Shown piece after piece: positions 42,387 through 50,919 of a DNA stretch of 64,000 nucleotides. Position numbers and translations under genes: made by a program. A model generated the notes under the pieces. It was given only the letters and a program-made list of their open reading frames with translations, was not told the DNA's origin and ran no database searches. How positions within the stretch are numbered: position 1 is the first letter of the stretch; each line of letters starts with the position of its first letter. Source of the DNA: an uncultured Draconibacterium sp. Its GTDB lineage: Bacteria; Bacteroidota; Bacteroidia; Bacteroidales; Prolixibacteraceae. The DNA lies in contig NZ_OY781365.1 of NCBI RefSeq assembly GCF_963676815.1, forward strand, positions 1,274,501-1,338,500, written 5' to 3'.

Positions 42387-43514
42387 CTATTTTAGATTTT
42401 CGGGTTTCAATTTATGAATTTTACCACTTACAATACGAAAACTCTCTGAAATTGTTTTTTGCTTTCTTAATTCGCGTAAAACGATATTTGCATGTTTCGG
42501 CATACATCCCATTTCAAAAGTCCACTGATAAACCTGAACATTAGTAGTTATTTCGTTGCTTTCTATTTTGTTTCTCAACTCGTTTTGAAAAGCCTGAATT
42601 TTATTCGAAACATCGTGTTCTGGCCAAAGTGATGGTTCTCTTGGATTTATTTTTTCATTATCGATATCATAATTGGCGTCTCCAGTGTTTTTATTAATGT
42701 TCCAGCAAATGTTTAAAAACTTTTCGATACCAAGGAGATTATGTGTTCCGAAAATCAATCCATAAATATTTGCCCCCTTTCTAATCGAAAATGGAGCAAG
42801 GTAGTAATCTGTACCTTCAGGTATTAACTGTTTGTAATAATTAAAAACAACGCGGTGACAATGGTGAGGTTTTGATGGGTCAAAAGATTCTCTTGATAAT
42901 TTAAGATAGGCTTTAAATTCCTTCTGTTCTGCAAATCGGTTTGCAAAGGAAGAAGATATAAAAAAGATAAAATCAGTACGTTTTAAACTCACCAATTGCT
43001 TAAATATTGACTCCGTAATCTGTTTAATCCCAAACTGATCGAGAAACATAAAACGAGGTAGCCCTTCAGTTGCTTGCATTACGGGATACCAATCGTTAAA
43101 TAACTGTTTAAACTCTTTATTTTCTTCAACGACATTTAATATACAATCATTCTGTGAAGGACATATCTCTGTATTATTACATTTCAACCTTATTTGAGCA
43201 ATATTTTGCCTTAAGGCTTCATAACGCTTTTTATCAAATTCATTAAAAAGTACATTCAGTTTTATTGACTCCTTCGAAATAGTCCTACAGTAGGGCATTA
43301 ATTCTTCAAGCATAATTAAGGGACTTCCAGTTATACCTTCATTATCCTTTCCTTCTCCTGCAAACATATCATACAATGAGATATCTTTCCAGAATTTGTC
43401 TCTTTTTGCTAGAAAGACTGGCAGCCACTCTTTTAAATACATTCTTAAAATGTGTAGTTTTATCTGTGTCCCCTCATCAAATCCTTTATTGAAAATATCG
43501 TTTGATTTTGCCAT
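42387..43514 (-). CDS. tcmP: Three-Cys-motif partner protein (TcmP)
   Basis: 375 residues, the obligate-looking partner of the radical-SAM-like gene that follows. N-terminal Rossmann-like part has D49-x-F-A-G-x-G55 (YDMFAGEGKD), resembling motif I of SAM-dependent methyltransferases, and RFMFLDQFGIKQ (about 154-165), where a D-x-F-G replaces a catalytic DPPF-like motif. The middle (about 170-290) carries SKP-HHCH and Tyr-rich helices. The C-terminal segment (about 315-370, TNVQVYQWTFEMGCMPKHANIVLREL) looks like a winged helix, suggesting nucleic-acid binding. No transposase nearby. A role in nucleic-acid modification or phage conflict is plausible but unproven. Confidence 0.85.
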   Translation of the reverse strand: MAKSNDIFNKGFDEGTQIKLHILRMYLKEWLPVFLAKRDKFWKDISLYDMFAGEGKDNEGITGSPLIMLEELMPYCRTISKESIKLNVLFNEFDKKRYEALRQNIAQIRLKCNNTEICPSQNDCILNVVEENKEFKQLFNDWYPVMQATEGLPRFMFLDQFGIKQITESIFKQLVSLKRTDFIFFISSSFANRFAEQKEFKAYLKLSRESFDPSKPHHCHRVVFNYYKQLIPEGTDYYLAPFSIRKGANIYGLIFGTHNLLGIEKFLNICWNINKNTGDANYDIDNEKINPREPSLWPEHDVSNKIQAFQNELRNKIESNEITTNVQVYQWTFEMGCMPKHANIVLRELRKQKTISESFRIVSGKIHKLKPENLK

Positions 43515-43642
43515 TGGGAATTAGTTAGTTATAATATTTAATTTTTTTCGAGGCTCCAATTTAGCAATAAATTCAAACTTATGGTATCATACATAAATAA
43601 TATGTTTCATTGAGCTGTTTTACAATCTCCGCTCCTGCCCAT

Positions 43643-43740
43643 CGTTTGCAACGAGGGGTTTCCCGTCTTGTCGTTTTTAACGACCTTATAAATGGCATTA
43701 TAAATGCCAGGAAATCTTACCCCTCGTTACAAACGAGGGG
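43643..43740. repeat. Cluster of REP-like hairpins
   Basis: Within 98 bp: CGTT/AACG near 43643-43653, GTCGTT/AACGAC (43670-43684), TGGCATT/AATGCCA (43693-43709) and CCCCTCGTT/AACGAGGGG (43720-43740). ACGAGGGG is present twice. Upstream of tcmP, downstream of the MFS gene. Confidence 0.8.
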
Positions 43741-43826
43741 TAGCCCTAAAGCCACGGTGCAATAGCAAAAAACAATTGCCCCACAATCAGCGCCACCGGC
43801 CCTCCGGCAGGGATTGCAGCGGTAGC

Positions 43827-43921
43827 TTGCCGCAGCTTTTGCTTTGTGACACCGGGCAGTTGGGAGCGACCACAGGGAGCTACCCAAATGCCTTTGGTGG
43901 AACAGGCAAAAGCTGTGGCAA
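43827..43921. repeat. Extended multi-stem hairpin, possible structured RNA
   Basis: Outer arms 43827-43842 and 43906-43921 pair over 16 positions with one wobble. Inside, CACC (43850-43853) faces GGTG (43896-43899), GGCA (43855-43858) faces TGCC (43889-43892) and TTGGG (43860-43864) faces CCCAA (43883-43887), giving a long interrupted stem. The 43746-43952 minus-strand open reading frame that overlaps it looks fortuitous. The 457-bp gap 43515-43971 holds this element and the REP cluster; I see no convincing gene. Confidence 0.55.
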
Positions 43922-43971
43922 CTTTAGCGGAAAGCCCGGCTGCCGGCAACATAAAAACAGGTAGTTGGTAA

Positions 43972-45153
43972 TTATTCGCTCGTGGTTTTATGACGATGTA
44001 CCGTGGCGAAAATGATAAGCATCATTAGCAGGGCCATAACTGCGCCCGACAGGAAACTGGCTTCGAGGCCACCCAATGCATAAAACACGCCTACCAGCAG
44101 GGGGCCAAAGGTTTGTCCGCCGCGCAGCACCATAGAATTTAGCGACATAAAAGCTGCCCGCTCGTTGATGCCGGCAAAACCTACCAGCATATTTTGAATG
44201 GACGGAATGGTGATTCCGTGCCCAAAACCAAACACAATAACAGCCACGCCCAGTATTAAATAGCTGTTGGCACCCAGCAAAAGCAAGGAAGCGAGCATAT
44301 AAAATGCACTTCCGATAATGAGCTGTCGTTTTTGCCCCAGCAGGCGGTTAAGGCGTGCCAGTTGCGAGCTCATAATAGCTGTGGTTATTGACATGAGCGA
44401 CATCATTAGCCCGATACGCGACGAATCGGCACCGAGGCGGTTTTCCATCATGAGCGGGAAATAGGTAAGGTACGAACCGTAAAGCAGCAGGAAAAGGATG
44501 AAGTTAACGGCGAAAAGTCCCCAGACGGTGCGCTGGTTTATGGTCGTCCACACGCGGCTAAAATATGACCGGAGGTGCGCCTTGTTCTTTGGCTCGGGAT
44601 TATTCAGCCCCCTCATTACCCAAATGCCCAGCGGAATAGCCAATATAGGCAAAGCAAAAATATACTGCCAGCCAAAAATGGCGATCACCCCGCCAAGAGC
44701 CGGGTACGATGCTGTTGCAATACTCAGCACACTGGCATTGTAGCCCATGGCCGAGGTACGTTGTTTGCCTTCGAAGAGGTCGCCAACGAGGGTAATATTC
44801 ATACTCGACAAGGAACTGGCTCCAACGCCTTGTATAAACCGAAGTGCGAGCAGCCAGTGAAATCCGGGTGCAAACATACAGGCAAATCCTGCCAGTCCGA
44901 AAATAAACAGCGAGGGCACCAACACCAGTTTCCGGCCATAACGATCGGCCAGAATTCCGGTAAACGGCGTAAGAAAAATACCGGGCAAGGTAAACGCCAC
45001 AATCAGCCAGCCCACCTGCTGCGGACTGATATTAAAATAACGGATAATATCGGGGAAAGCTGGGGTAATGCTTGCCACGCCCATCATGGCAATTAGCGTT
45101 ACACCGAAGATGAAATAGAGGTTTTTATTGTGGAAGACGGATTTTTCAGGCAT
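43972..45153 (-). CDS. MFS transporter (drug/metabolite exporter type)
   Basis: 393 residues, twelve predicted helices. Major facilitator motif A is present at 66-75 (GILADRYGRK) between helices 2 and 3, and RFIQGVGASSLSS in helix 4-5 recalls Bcr/CflA-type drug:proton antiporters. The central cytoplasmic loop (about 195-215) is short. C-terminal half repeats the fold with GRNERAAFMSLNS-like loops. Starts with ATG at 45153. Substrate cannot be predicted. Confidence 0.9.
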   Translation of the reverse strand: MPEKSVFHNKNLYFIFGVTLIAMMGVASITPAFPDIIRYFNISPQQVGWLIVAFTLPGIFLTPFTGILADRYGRKLVLVPSLFIFGLAGFACMFAPGFHWLLALRFIQGVGASSLSSMNITLVGDLFEGKQRTSAMGYNASVLSIATASYPALGGVIAIFGWQYIFALPILAIPLGIWVMRGLNNPEPKNKAHLRSYFSRVWTTINQRTVWGLFAVNFILFLLLYGSYLTYFPLMMENRLGADSSRIGLMMSLMSITTAIMSSQLARLNRLLGQKRQLIIGSAFYMLASLLLLGANSYLILGVAVIVFGFGHGITIPSIQNMLVGFAGINERAAFMSLNSMVLRGGQTFGPLLVGVFYALGGLEASFLSGAVMALLMMLIIFATVHRHKTTSE

Positions 45154-45295
45154 AGTAATTTAATTGGTTGGTGTTAAAAGTAGTAAACTGAGATGGAAGT
45201 AAATATAATTTGTAATTTTTTTACCCTCTCTCCTGTCTCTCCCTTCCGGAAAGGAGAGACGATCAGCCTCCAAACCAAACAACGTCAGGCTCATT

Positions 45296-45560
45296 TGAAA
45301 AAAGTGAGCGGGTGACTTGAAGTCACCCGCAGGAGATTAGGGGTAAGAACCGGGACGCTGAACACGAAATCCTGCCAATGATTAACAATATGATTCGTTT
45401 TATTGTTACCCCAAACCCCTAAAGGGGCTTATGGCAGGAGAAACAAGGAATATTTAGAAATAATAAAAAGGTTAAAACAAAATAAATGAATGCCAGTCGG
45501 AGATGCGAACAAGTCCTCTTCAGGGGATTTAGGGGTAAGAAACGAAGTAGTTACTTACAC
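45296..45560. repeat. 275-bp tandem repeat, copy 1
   Basis: Begins TGAAAAAAGTGAGCG. Contains a perfect hairpin (arms GCGGGTGACT/AGTCACCCGC), outer arms CCTGCCA/TGGCAGG enclosing CCCCTAAAGGGG, and ends TTACTTACAC. Copy 2 follows after a 10-bp spacer. The 741-bp gap 45154-45894 is made of these copies, a partial third copy and short palindromes; no gene seen. Confidence 0.93.
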
Positions 45561-45570
45561 ATCAACAGGC

Positions 45571-45835
45571 TGAAAAAAGTGAGCGGGTGACTTGAAGTCA
45601 CCCGCAGGAGATTAGGGGTAAGAACCGGGACGCTGAACACGAAATCCTGCCAATGATTAACAATATGATTCGTTTTATTGTTAGCCCAAACCCCTAAAGG
45701 GGCTTATGGCAGGAGAAACAAGGAATATTTAGAAATAATAAAAAGGTTAAAACAAAATAAATGAATGCCAGTCGGAGATGCGAACAAGTCCTCTTCAGGG
45801 GATTTAGGGGTAAGAAACCAAGTAGTTACTTACAC
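45571..45835. repeat. 275-bp tandem repeat, copy 2
   Basis: Matches copy 1 position by position (offset 275). I find only two substitutions: C to G at 45685 region (ttacccc to ttagccc) and G to C near 45820 (aacgaag to aaccaag). Confidence 0.93.
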
Positions 45836-45841
45836 CTTACG

Positions 45842-45882
45842 GATGAAAGTGAGCGGGTGACTTTGAGTCACCCGCTCACTCC
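45842..45882. repeat. Partial third copy of the repeat's leading hairpin
   Basis: GTGAGCGGGTGACTTTGAGTCACCCGCTCAC: a perfect hairpin with longer arms than in copies 1 and 2, located just after the DoxDA stop. It may serve as terminator for the minus-strand operon. Confidence 0.75.
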
Positions 45883-45894
45883 ATGCTACTCAGT

Positions 45895-46911
45895 TTAGAT
45901 CTTTACTTTACTTTCCCATTCCAAGCCACTGATATCAATTAATTTTAGCGTGTATTCTTTTGCACCTTGTAAATCGGGTGCCCGCAAATCGATGGCCAGG
46001 TCGGCTTTTGCTCCCAGCGGAACAATCAGGCTGTGCTTTCCGGGTTTTACCTGGGTTACATAGTGGTTGGATATTTGGTCGACCGGAAACTTCGCCAAAT
46101 CTTCGCCCGTTTTTTCGAGCACAACATTTCCTTCCGAATCCAGCAATTGAATCCCGATCAGGAACGATCCGTACACATCCACTCCTTCGGTTCGGTAGAT
46201 TTCAAACTGCAGGATGTTGTTATTGATGGTGGCATCACTGATTTCGATTTTAGGTTTTACCGATTTGTTGTGCAGTTTGCCATACACTCCACCATGAAAA
46301 ACCTGGTTGGTAAACAGCGTGAGAAACAAGATTGCCAGCGAACCAACAATCACGGCCGGTTTTATATTTTTTACCGGGAGTTCGCCCGAGCCCAGCCAGA
46401 CAAACCACCGGCTTTGTGTGAATTTGAGTTTTTTATTCAGCAGCAATTGATCGAGCGAATACGCGCCACTACCACTAAAAAACAGGGTGAATCCGGCAGC
46501 TATTCCCAGTACGCCGATCTGCCATTCATCGAGGCAGGTTGTTCCGATCCAACCGGAGCCCAAAAGAATTCCGGCAGCGAGGCCAAAAACGCCAAGGCTC
46601 ATTAAGCGGGTAAATAGTCCCAGCATAATAAACAGTCCGACAATGGCCTCAACAATAGTGAAAACTACCATGGCCATCCACAACTGCTCGGGATGGGTAA
46701 CCAGGTGTTCGATAATCGGTTTTATTCCCAAAGCATTAGGGAGAAAGTGATTGAACTTTTCGCCGATGTAGGCAGCTCCTTCCGGATCGAGTTTATCGAC
46801 CAATACAACACGGCGCCAAAAGGCAGAAAAGTAAGTCCAGCCAACTACCAGCCGGAGCGATAAAGTGAAAAGTCCGGCCACGTTTGCCGACTTATTCGCA
46901 AAATTATTCAT
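45895..46911 (-). CDS. doxDA: Fused DoxD-DoxA, thiosulfate:quinone oxidoreductase-like
   Basis: 338 residues. The N-terminal half (about 15-160) is a four-helix DoxD domain (LRLVVGWTYFSAFWRRV, FTIVEAIVGLFIMLGLFTRL, LGIAAGFTLFFSGSGAYSLD); helix at about 190-207, then a soluble DoxA-like beta domain (about 225-338, IEISDATINNNILQFEIYRTEGVDVYG). In Acidianus the separate DoxD and DoxA subunits oxidise thiosulfate to tetrathionate and reduce quinone. Fused DoxDA proteins are common in Bacteroidota, where activity is less certain. Last gene of the minus-strand imelysin operon. Notable because this window also has an octaheme tetrathionate-reductase-type cytochrome and a rhodanese. Confidence 0.85.
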   Translation of the reverse strand: MNNFANKSANVAGLFTLSLRLVVGWTYFSAFWRRVVLVDKLDPEGAAYIGEKFNHFLPNALGIKPIIEHLVTHPEQLWMAMVVFTIVEAIVGLFIMLGLFTRLMSLGVFGLAAGILLGSGWIGTTCLDEWQIGVLGIAAGFTLFFSGSGAYSLDQLLLNKKLKFTQSRWFVWLGSGELPVKNIKPAVIVGSLAILFLTLFTNQVFHGGVYGKLHNKSVKPKIEISDATINNNILQFEIYRTEGVDVYGSFLIGIQLLDSEGNVVLEKTGEDLAKFPVDQISNHYVTQVKPGKHSLIVPLGAKADLAIDLRAPDLQGAKEYTLKLIDISGLEWESKVKI

Positions 46912-46968
46912 GTAAAAATGTATTAACGGTTATTAAAATTGACAATATATGGTGTCCGGGAAAGGCGA

Positions 46969-47343
46969 TTACACCATGTCGAATTTTAACCGTTTATAGA
47001 GAATGTACAGCCGGGTGTTTTCAGCAACAATTTCCGTTTGTTGAAATGAATATTCCGTGGTGGTGGTTGGCAGTAAAAACAACTCAGCCTGCTCAATTGC
47101 AGTACCTAAAAGCTTATAGTCGGAGTTGTGAACATTACTGCTGATGCGGAAATCATCCGGCGATGTATGGCAGTGGTGTTCAAAGTTCGGTGTTGCCTTT
47201 GTTTTGTTTAACGGACGCTGGTATTCGGCTCCGATGGCCCTGAACAAGGGCTCTTTTACCGAGCACGATGCAAGCGAAAACAGTGCAACCACTACCAGTA
47301 ATGCCTGTTTTACCCATCGAATGTATTGTTGAATATGCGCCAT
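46969..47343 (-). CDS. Small lipoprotein, function unknown
   Basis: 124 residues with lipobox FSLASC (lipid-attachment Cys 27). Mature part has no recognised motif; it includes HHCH (residues about 56-59) and a Thr-rich stretch TTTTEYSF. The position between the flavinylation-motif gene and doxDA on the same strand (57 bp and 82 bp gaps) suggests co-transcription. The HHCH sequence could bind a metal such as copper or haem, which would suit the operon, but this is speculation. Confidence 0.65.
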   Translation of the reverse strand: MAHIQQYIRWVKQALLVVVALFSLASCSVKEPLFRAIGAEYQRPLNKTKATPNFEHHCHTSPDDFRISSNVHNSDYKLLGTAIEQAELFLLPTTTTEYSFQQTEIVAENTRLYILYKRLKFDMV

Positions 47344-47425
47344 TATCTCCCAAACACGGAAGCATTTAAAATGTTCGGTAGAAGAATACGAAAGTCAACC
47401 GCAAACGAATAAGGAAGTTGGCACA

Positions 47426-48277
47426 TTAAGGAATCATGTGGGCAAACGTACTTTCAATTTTCGCGCACAATTTCAAGTCCTCTTCGGCCTCGGGATAAAT
47501 GTAGTTCTGACGGTTGAGGTAATTGCTTACCAGCAAACACTGCAGTGATGTCATCTGTTCAAAATGTGCTGTTAACTGCTTTTGCACCGCTAACTTGCGC
47601 AATTTTTTTTCGCGATGTGCCTGATTTAAAAGAATTGTAAGTTCATTAGCACTGAGCTTAGCGGGATTTTCCAAACCGGCTTCCATCATTTCCTTGTCGA
47701 GTTGTTTGCCGCTGCCAGGCTGAGGTACCGGATTTTGACGATATACAATATTCCACAACGAAAAACAGGTAAAAGCTGCCCCGTTTACCATTGGTTCATT
47801 AGCAATATGCACAGTAGCCCCACTAACTGCGTCGACCGCTTCTGTTTTTTTCTGGTTGTGCTGAACAAGATCTGCTTTTTTATACCGCGCCAGTTTTGAG
47901 TCGGGGAGACTTAAAAGCTGAAACAACTGATAATAATCTGATTTTGTAAATGGTACATGCCCTGCTTTTGTAAGTGGCGTATTCGTCGAGACCTGAAAGG
48001 CCAGAAATTCTCCGGCAACATCCCAAAACAATGTAATCTGTACCGGGAAACAAAGCTTATCCTCGCATACCTCGGCAACTACATCCTGAAAATAAAACTG
48101 TGGACTTCCGGCGCTATCAGCAAGAAAATACACACTGTCGTTTAAAGACGATAATGATGTGTGATCTATTTCTGCTGAGCCAAAGGGAAAAACTCGTTTA
48201 TCAATCAACATTTGCGCATTTGCAATTTGATTCAAGCAAAACACCACACCAATAAATACTACTATTCCTCTCATCAC
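47426..48277 (-). CDS. Secreted protein with FMN-attachment-type motif (D-x2-S-G-A-T)
   Basis: 283 residues, signal peptide about 1-21 (NAQ). D149-A-V-S-G-A-T155 matches the motif at which ApbE transferases attach FMN to the final Thr (as in NqrC and RnfG). Otherwise the protein is not recognised. Four more Cys occur in the mature part, including EVCEDKLC. It overlaps the preceding di-heme gene by 4 bp (ATGA), so the two are translationally coupled and likely part of one electron-transfer unit. No ApbE gene is in the window. Confidence 0.72.
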   Translation of the reverse strand: MMRGIVVFIGVVFCLNQIANAQMLIDKRVFPFGSAEIDHTSLSSLNDSVYFLADSAGSPQFYFQDVVAEVCEDKLCFPVQITLFWDVAGEFLAFQVSTNTPLTKAGHVPFTKSDYYQLFQLLSLPDSKLARYKKADLVQHNQKKTEAVDAVSGATVHIANEPMVNGAAFTCFSLWNIVYRQNPVPQPGSGKQLDKEMMEAGLENPAKLSANELTILLNQAHREKKLRKLAVQKQLTAHFEQMTSLQCLLVSNYLNRQNYIYPEAEEDLKLCAKIESTFAHMIP

Positions 48278-49668
48278 AAAGCGTTTAAAAACTCCAGCAA
48301 AGCCTCTCTGTCTTCGGTACTGAGCTTTTTAAATTCATCTTTCGTGTTTTCTGCTTCGCCATCGTGCCACAAAATTGCTTCGGTAATGCTTCGTGCCCGC
48401 CCATCGTGCAACAAAAAAGTATGTCCGCTGGTAACATTCGTTAGCCCCAGTCCCCAAAGCGGACGCGTCTTCCACTCTTTTCCGTCGGCATCAAATTCCG
48501 GTCGGTTATCGGCTAACCCATCACCCATATCATGTAAAAGCATATCGGTATACGGGTAAATCTTCTGCTGACTAACTTCCGGAATTCCTTCCAACGATCC
48601 TGTTGTAAACGATGCCGTGTGGCAATCGATACAGCCAATTTTTTCAAAAATGCTGCGGCCTTTCACCACTTTCGGATCGTCGAAATTACGACCAGCCGGC
48701 ACTGCCAGTGTTAGCGAATATAGCGTAACGTCTTCAAGCGTTTGCATGTCAATCTCGGGTTCCGCTTTTTCTGAATTATCACCATTACTTTGTCCGTAAG
48801 AACTTTCAATGGGTTTTAACGGATTGGTAATTCCCATATCTTCATTGTAAGCACCGGCACTTTGCGCCAACACGCTGGGTGCACCTGCTTTCCAGCCAAA
48901 TCGCCCAAGCGCCATTGTCTTGCTGGCAGGATCCCAAACATAATTTGCTTTCCCTGAAATGCCATCATCATTCAGGTCGTCGGGATCGGCCAGTGCCAAA
49001 ATATCTTCTTCCGGAATGGCCTCCAGCAGTCCCAATCCGAAAACCGGCATGGCAATACGTGGTGAAATCATTACGTCAGAAGGCATTGGCATGTATGTAT
49101 TACGAATTGAATACTTTGGTTTTCGAAGACTTACCGTTGTTCCGTCGGCAAGTGTTTCCGCAATTTCCTCCCAAACTACCTGCATCTGGCCTTCCTTTTC
49201 ATAACCATACAACGACTGGTGCTGAAACTGTGTACCAAATCCCGGTACTCCGAGAGGTCCGCCGTGTTCATCGGCTCCCGGCACACTAATTTTAAAAAAG
49301 AATCCACTCATCTCATCCAGGTTCGATGGAAATGCGGAACGGCCGTCGCTTACATGACAGCCTACACAAGAGTTGTTGTTGAACACTGGTCCCAAGCCTC
49401 CGTTAACCGGGGCATTACCCGATACGAAAATGGCTTCGAAATCGACATCGCCTCTAAGGTGACTTTCCAAATTTTCGGCAGTAAGATTAGGAGCCGGTGT
49501 TGAAAAAGCTTTGCTACTTTGCATATAAATAGTTGTTGCTCCTCCGGCAGCTTCTCCTTCAATTTTTTCAGGAAGCGGATCATCGGTCTGGCAGGCACAA
49601 AAGATAATTACTCCCAATACCAATACCGCCTTTATTGAAAACCTATTCTTCCAACTCCATGTATTCAT
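48274..49668 (-). CDS. Di-heme oxidoreductase (DHOR, DUF1111) family cytochrome
   Basis: 464 residues with a signal segment ending in FCAC (lipoprotein or cleavable). Two CxxCH haem sites: 101-105 (CVGCH) and 346-350 (CIDCH). The family, previously annotated as thiol oxidoreductase, is found beside imelysin genes. Other markers: VPGFGTQFQHQSLYG, LADPDDLNDDGISGKANYV, RPLWGLGLTNVTSGHTFLLHDGRARSITEAILWHDGEA. Periplasmic or outer-membrane linked. It follows the imelysin gene with a hairpin between them. Confidence 0.9.
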   Translation of the reverse strand: MNTWSWKNRFSIKAVLVLGVIIFCACQTDDPLPEKIEGEAAGGATTIYMQSSKAFSTPAPNLTAENLESHLRGDVDFEAIFVSGNAPVNGGLGPVFNNNSCVGCHVSDGRSAFPSNLDEMSGFFFKISVPGADEHGGPLGVPGFGTQFQHQSLYGYEKEGQMQVVWEEIAETLADGTTVSLRKPKYSIRNTYMPMPSDVMISPRIAMPVFGLGLLEAIPEEDILALADPDDLNDDGISGKANYVWDPASKTMALGRFGWKAGAPSVLAQSAGAYNEDMGITNPLKPIESSYGQSNGDNSEKAEPEIDMQTLEDVTLYSLTLAVPAGRNFDDPKVVKGRSIFEKIGCIDCHTASFTTGSLEGIPEVSQQKIYPYTDMLLHDMGDGLADNRPEFDADGKEWKTRPLWGLGLTNVTSGHTFLLHDGRARSITEAILWHDGEAENTKDEFKKLSTEDREALLEFLNAL

Positions 49669-49697
49669 GTTAAGCGTATTTCAGTAGTTATAAAACA

Positions 49698-49758
49698 AAA
49701 AAGAGGTGTTTAGCGAACAATGCAATTGTTGCCAATTCTGTGAGAACAGCCTCTTTTT
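49698..49758 (-). terminator. Intercistronic hairpin between imelysin and di-heme genes
   Basis: AAAAAGAGGTGTT and AACA-g-CCTCTTTTT pair with one bulged G; an inner CAATTG palindrome sits in the loop. Read on the minus strand it has a T-run, so it may attenuate transcription between the two genes rather than end it. Confidence 0.6.
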
Positions 49759-49779
49759 CGTTTCGTGTGTGTTTAATAA

Positions 49780-50907
49780 TTAATTGAGCAGATTTTTAAT
49801 TTCTTTCAACGAATCAAAAAGTTCGTTGCAAGCATCGGTAGCAGCATCGGTAGCTACTGTATTGTCGAGATTATTGCGGAACGGGTGCCCGATATTTTCG
49901 ATTGCGGCTATTGCTAATTCAATATTTTCCTTAATCTCGGCATCAAGTTCCGGAGATTCTTCTTTCACGAGGTCGGACAAACTTGTATCACTATTCTCTG
50001 AGAAAAGTTTACTCATATAAGCATTTTCAATGCTTTTAATGTTATTAACAAAATCTGTTAACGAATTCCAGCTATACCACGATTCCACATCAAGAACATT
50101 CCCCGATTCAACCGGATCGGCAATTTTTGCGTTTCCTACCTCATCGGCAATATCCATGGCTCCCTGAACCATTTCTTCAATCACGGCATTTTGCGATACA
50201 TAACGACTTCCGGCAGTTCCGGCATTAATCATTTCGGTGCCAAATGCTGCGCCAACTTCAATTTCGGCATCCTCCAGTATCGACACTTTCTGTGCCGTAA
50301 TATAATCGGTGCCAGCCCACCATGCTTCAAGGGTAATGCAATCTTCGGCTAAAACCTGTGCTACTGCTTGTAAGTACTGATATTCGGCATCGTCGAGGCT
50401 GGCAGCATTTCGGGCTTCCCCATCACGAAACAACAGGTACTCTACCGCATGAAATCCACGTAACGAAGCTCCAAGATTATTACGCACATAAGCGGCGTTC
50501 ATGTCCACCTCTCCACTTTGCAAATCTGCTAATACCTGGTCGAGCTGATCTTTATCAAGCGGCCACGAATCCAACATTGGATCGAGGTTATTAAACGCCG
50601 CCGGGCCGAACAAAAAAGCCTCACTTTTCTCCCAGTATTCGCGTGTATCTTTCCAGGCATTGGCAGCTGCCAACATATCGGAATCCGAGAAACCGGTACC
50701 AAAGCCGTCAATAAGTTCCATTAAAACAATGGCATTATCGGCCATATTTTTATAGGTTTCAATAACGGTATTATTGGTATAACTGGTAATTACAGCGGTT
50801 AATTCTTCATTTTGTTCTACCTCTGCAAGTTCCTCGTCATCAGAACAGGAATAGGCTGCAAAAGCAAATACAGTTAACAGTAAAAAGAATCGATTTAATT
50901 TTTTCAT
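49780..50907 (-). CDS. Imelysin-family (IrpA-like) lipoprotein
   Basis: 375 residues, lipid-attachment Cys 21 (AYSC). Signature G151-x-H153-x2-E156 (GFHAVEYLLF) is the imelysin/IrpA hallmark. The surrounding helical repeats (AANAWKDTREYWEKSEAFLFGPA, DSWPLD) are also typical. Family members are linked to iron or other metal uptake; peptidase activity once assigned (M75) is not established. First-but-one gene of the minus-strand operon, 12 bp after the porin gene. Confidence 0.92.
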   Translation of the reverse strand: MKKLNRFFLLLTVFAFAAYSCSDDEELAEVEQNEELTAVITSYTNNTVIETYKNMADNAIVLMELIDGFGTGFSDSDMLAAANAWKDTREYWEKSEAFLFGPAAFNNLDPMLDSWPLDKDQLDQVLADLQSGEVDMNAAYVRNNLGASLRGFHAVEYLLFRDGEARNAASLDDAEYQYLQAVAQVLAEDCITLEAWWAGTDYITAQKVSILEDAEIEVGAAFGTEMINAGTAGSRYVSQNAVIEEMVQGAMDIADEVGNAKIADPVESGNVLDVESWYSWNSLTDFVNNIKSIENAYMSKLFSENSDTSLSDLVKEESPELDAEIKENIELAIAAIENIGHPFRNNLDNTVATDAATDACNELFDSLKEIKNLLN

Positions 50908-50919
50908 GCTTATTTAATT

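Noticed and set aside
43746..43952. Minus-strand open reading frame downstream of the MFS gene
   Set aside because: Overlaps the nested hairpin at 43827-43921; its codons follow the inverted repeats rather than a protein pattern. A weak C-terminal hydrophobic stretch is not enough.
43704..43964. Plus-strand open reading frame of 86 codons
   Set aside because: Covers REP hairpins and the extended stem-loop, composition is unlike a protein and no promoter or start context is seen.
41513..43971. Integrated phage or IS around the TcmP pair
   Set aside because: No integrase, transposase, terminal inverted repeats or target duplications could be found; only base composition suggests transfer.
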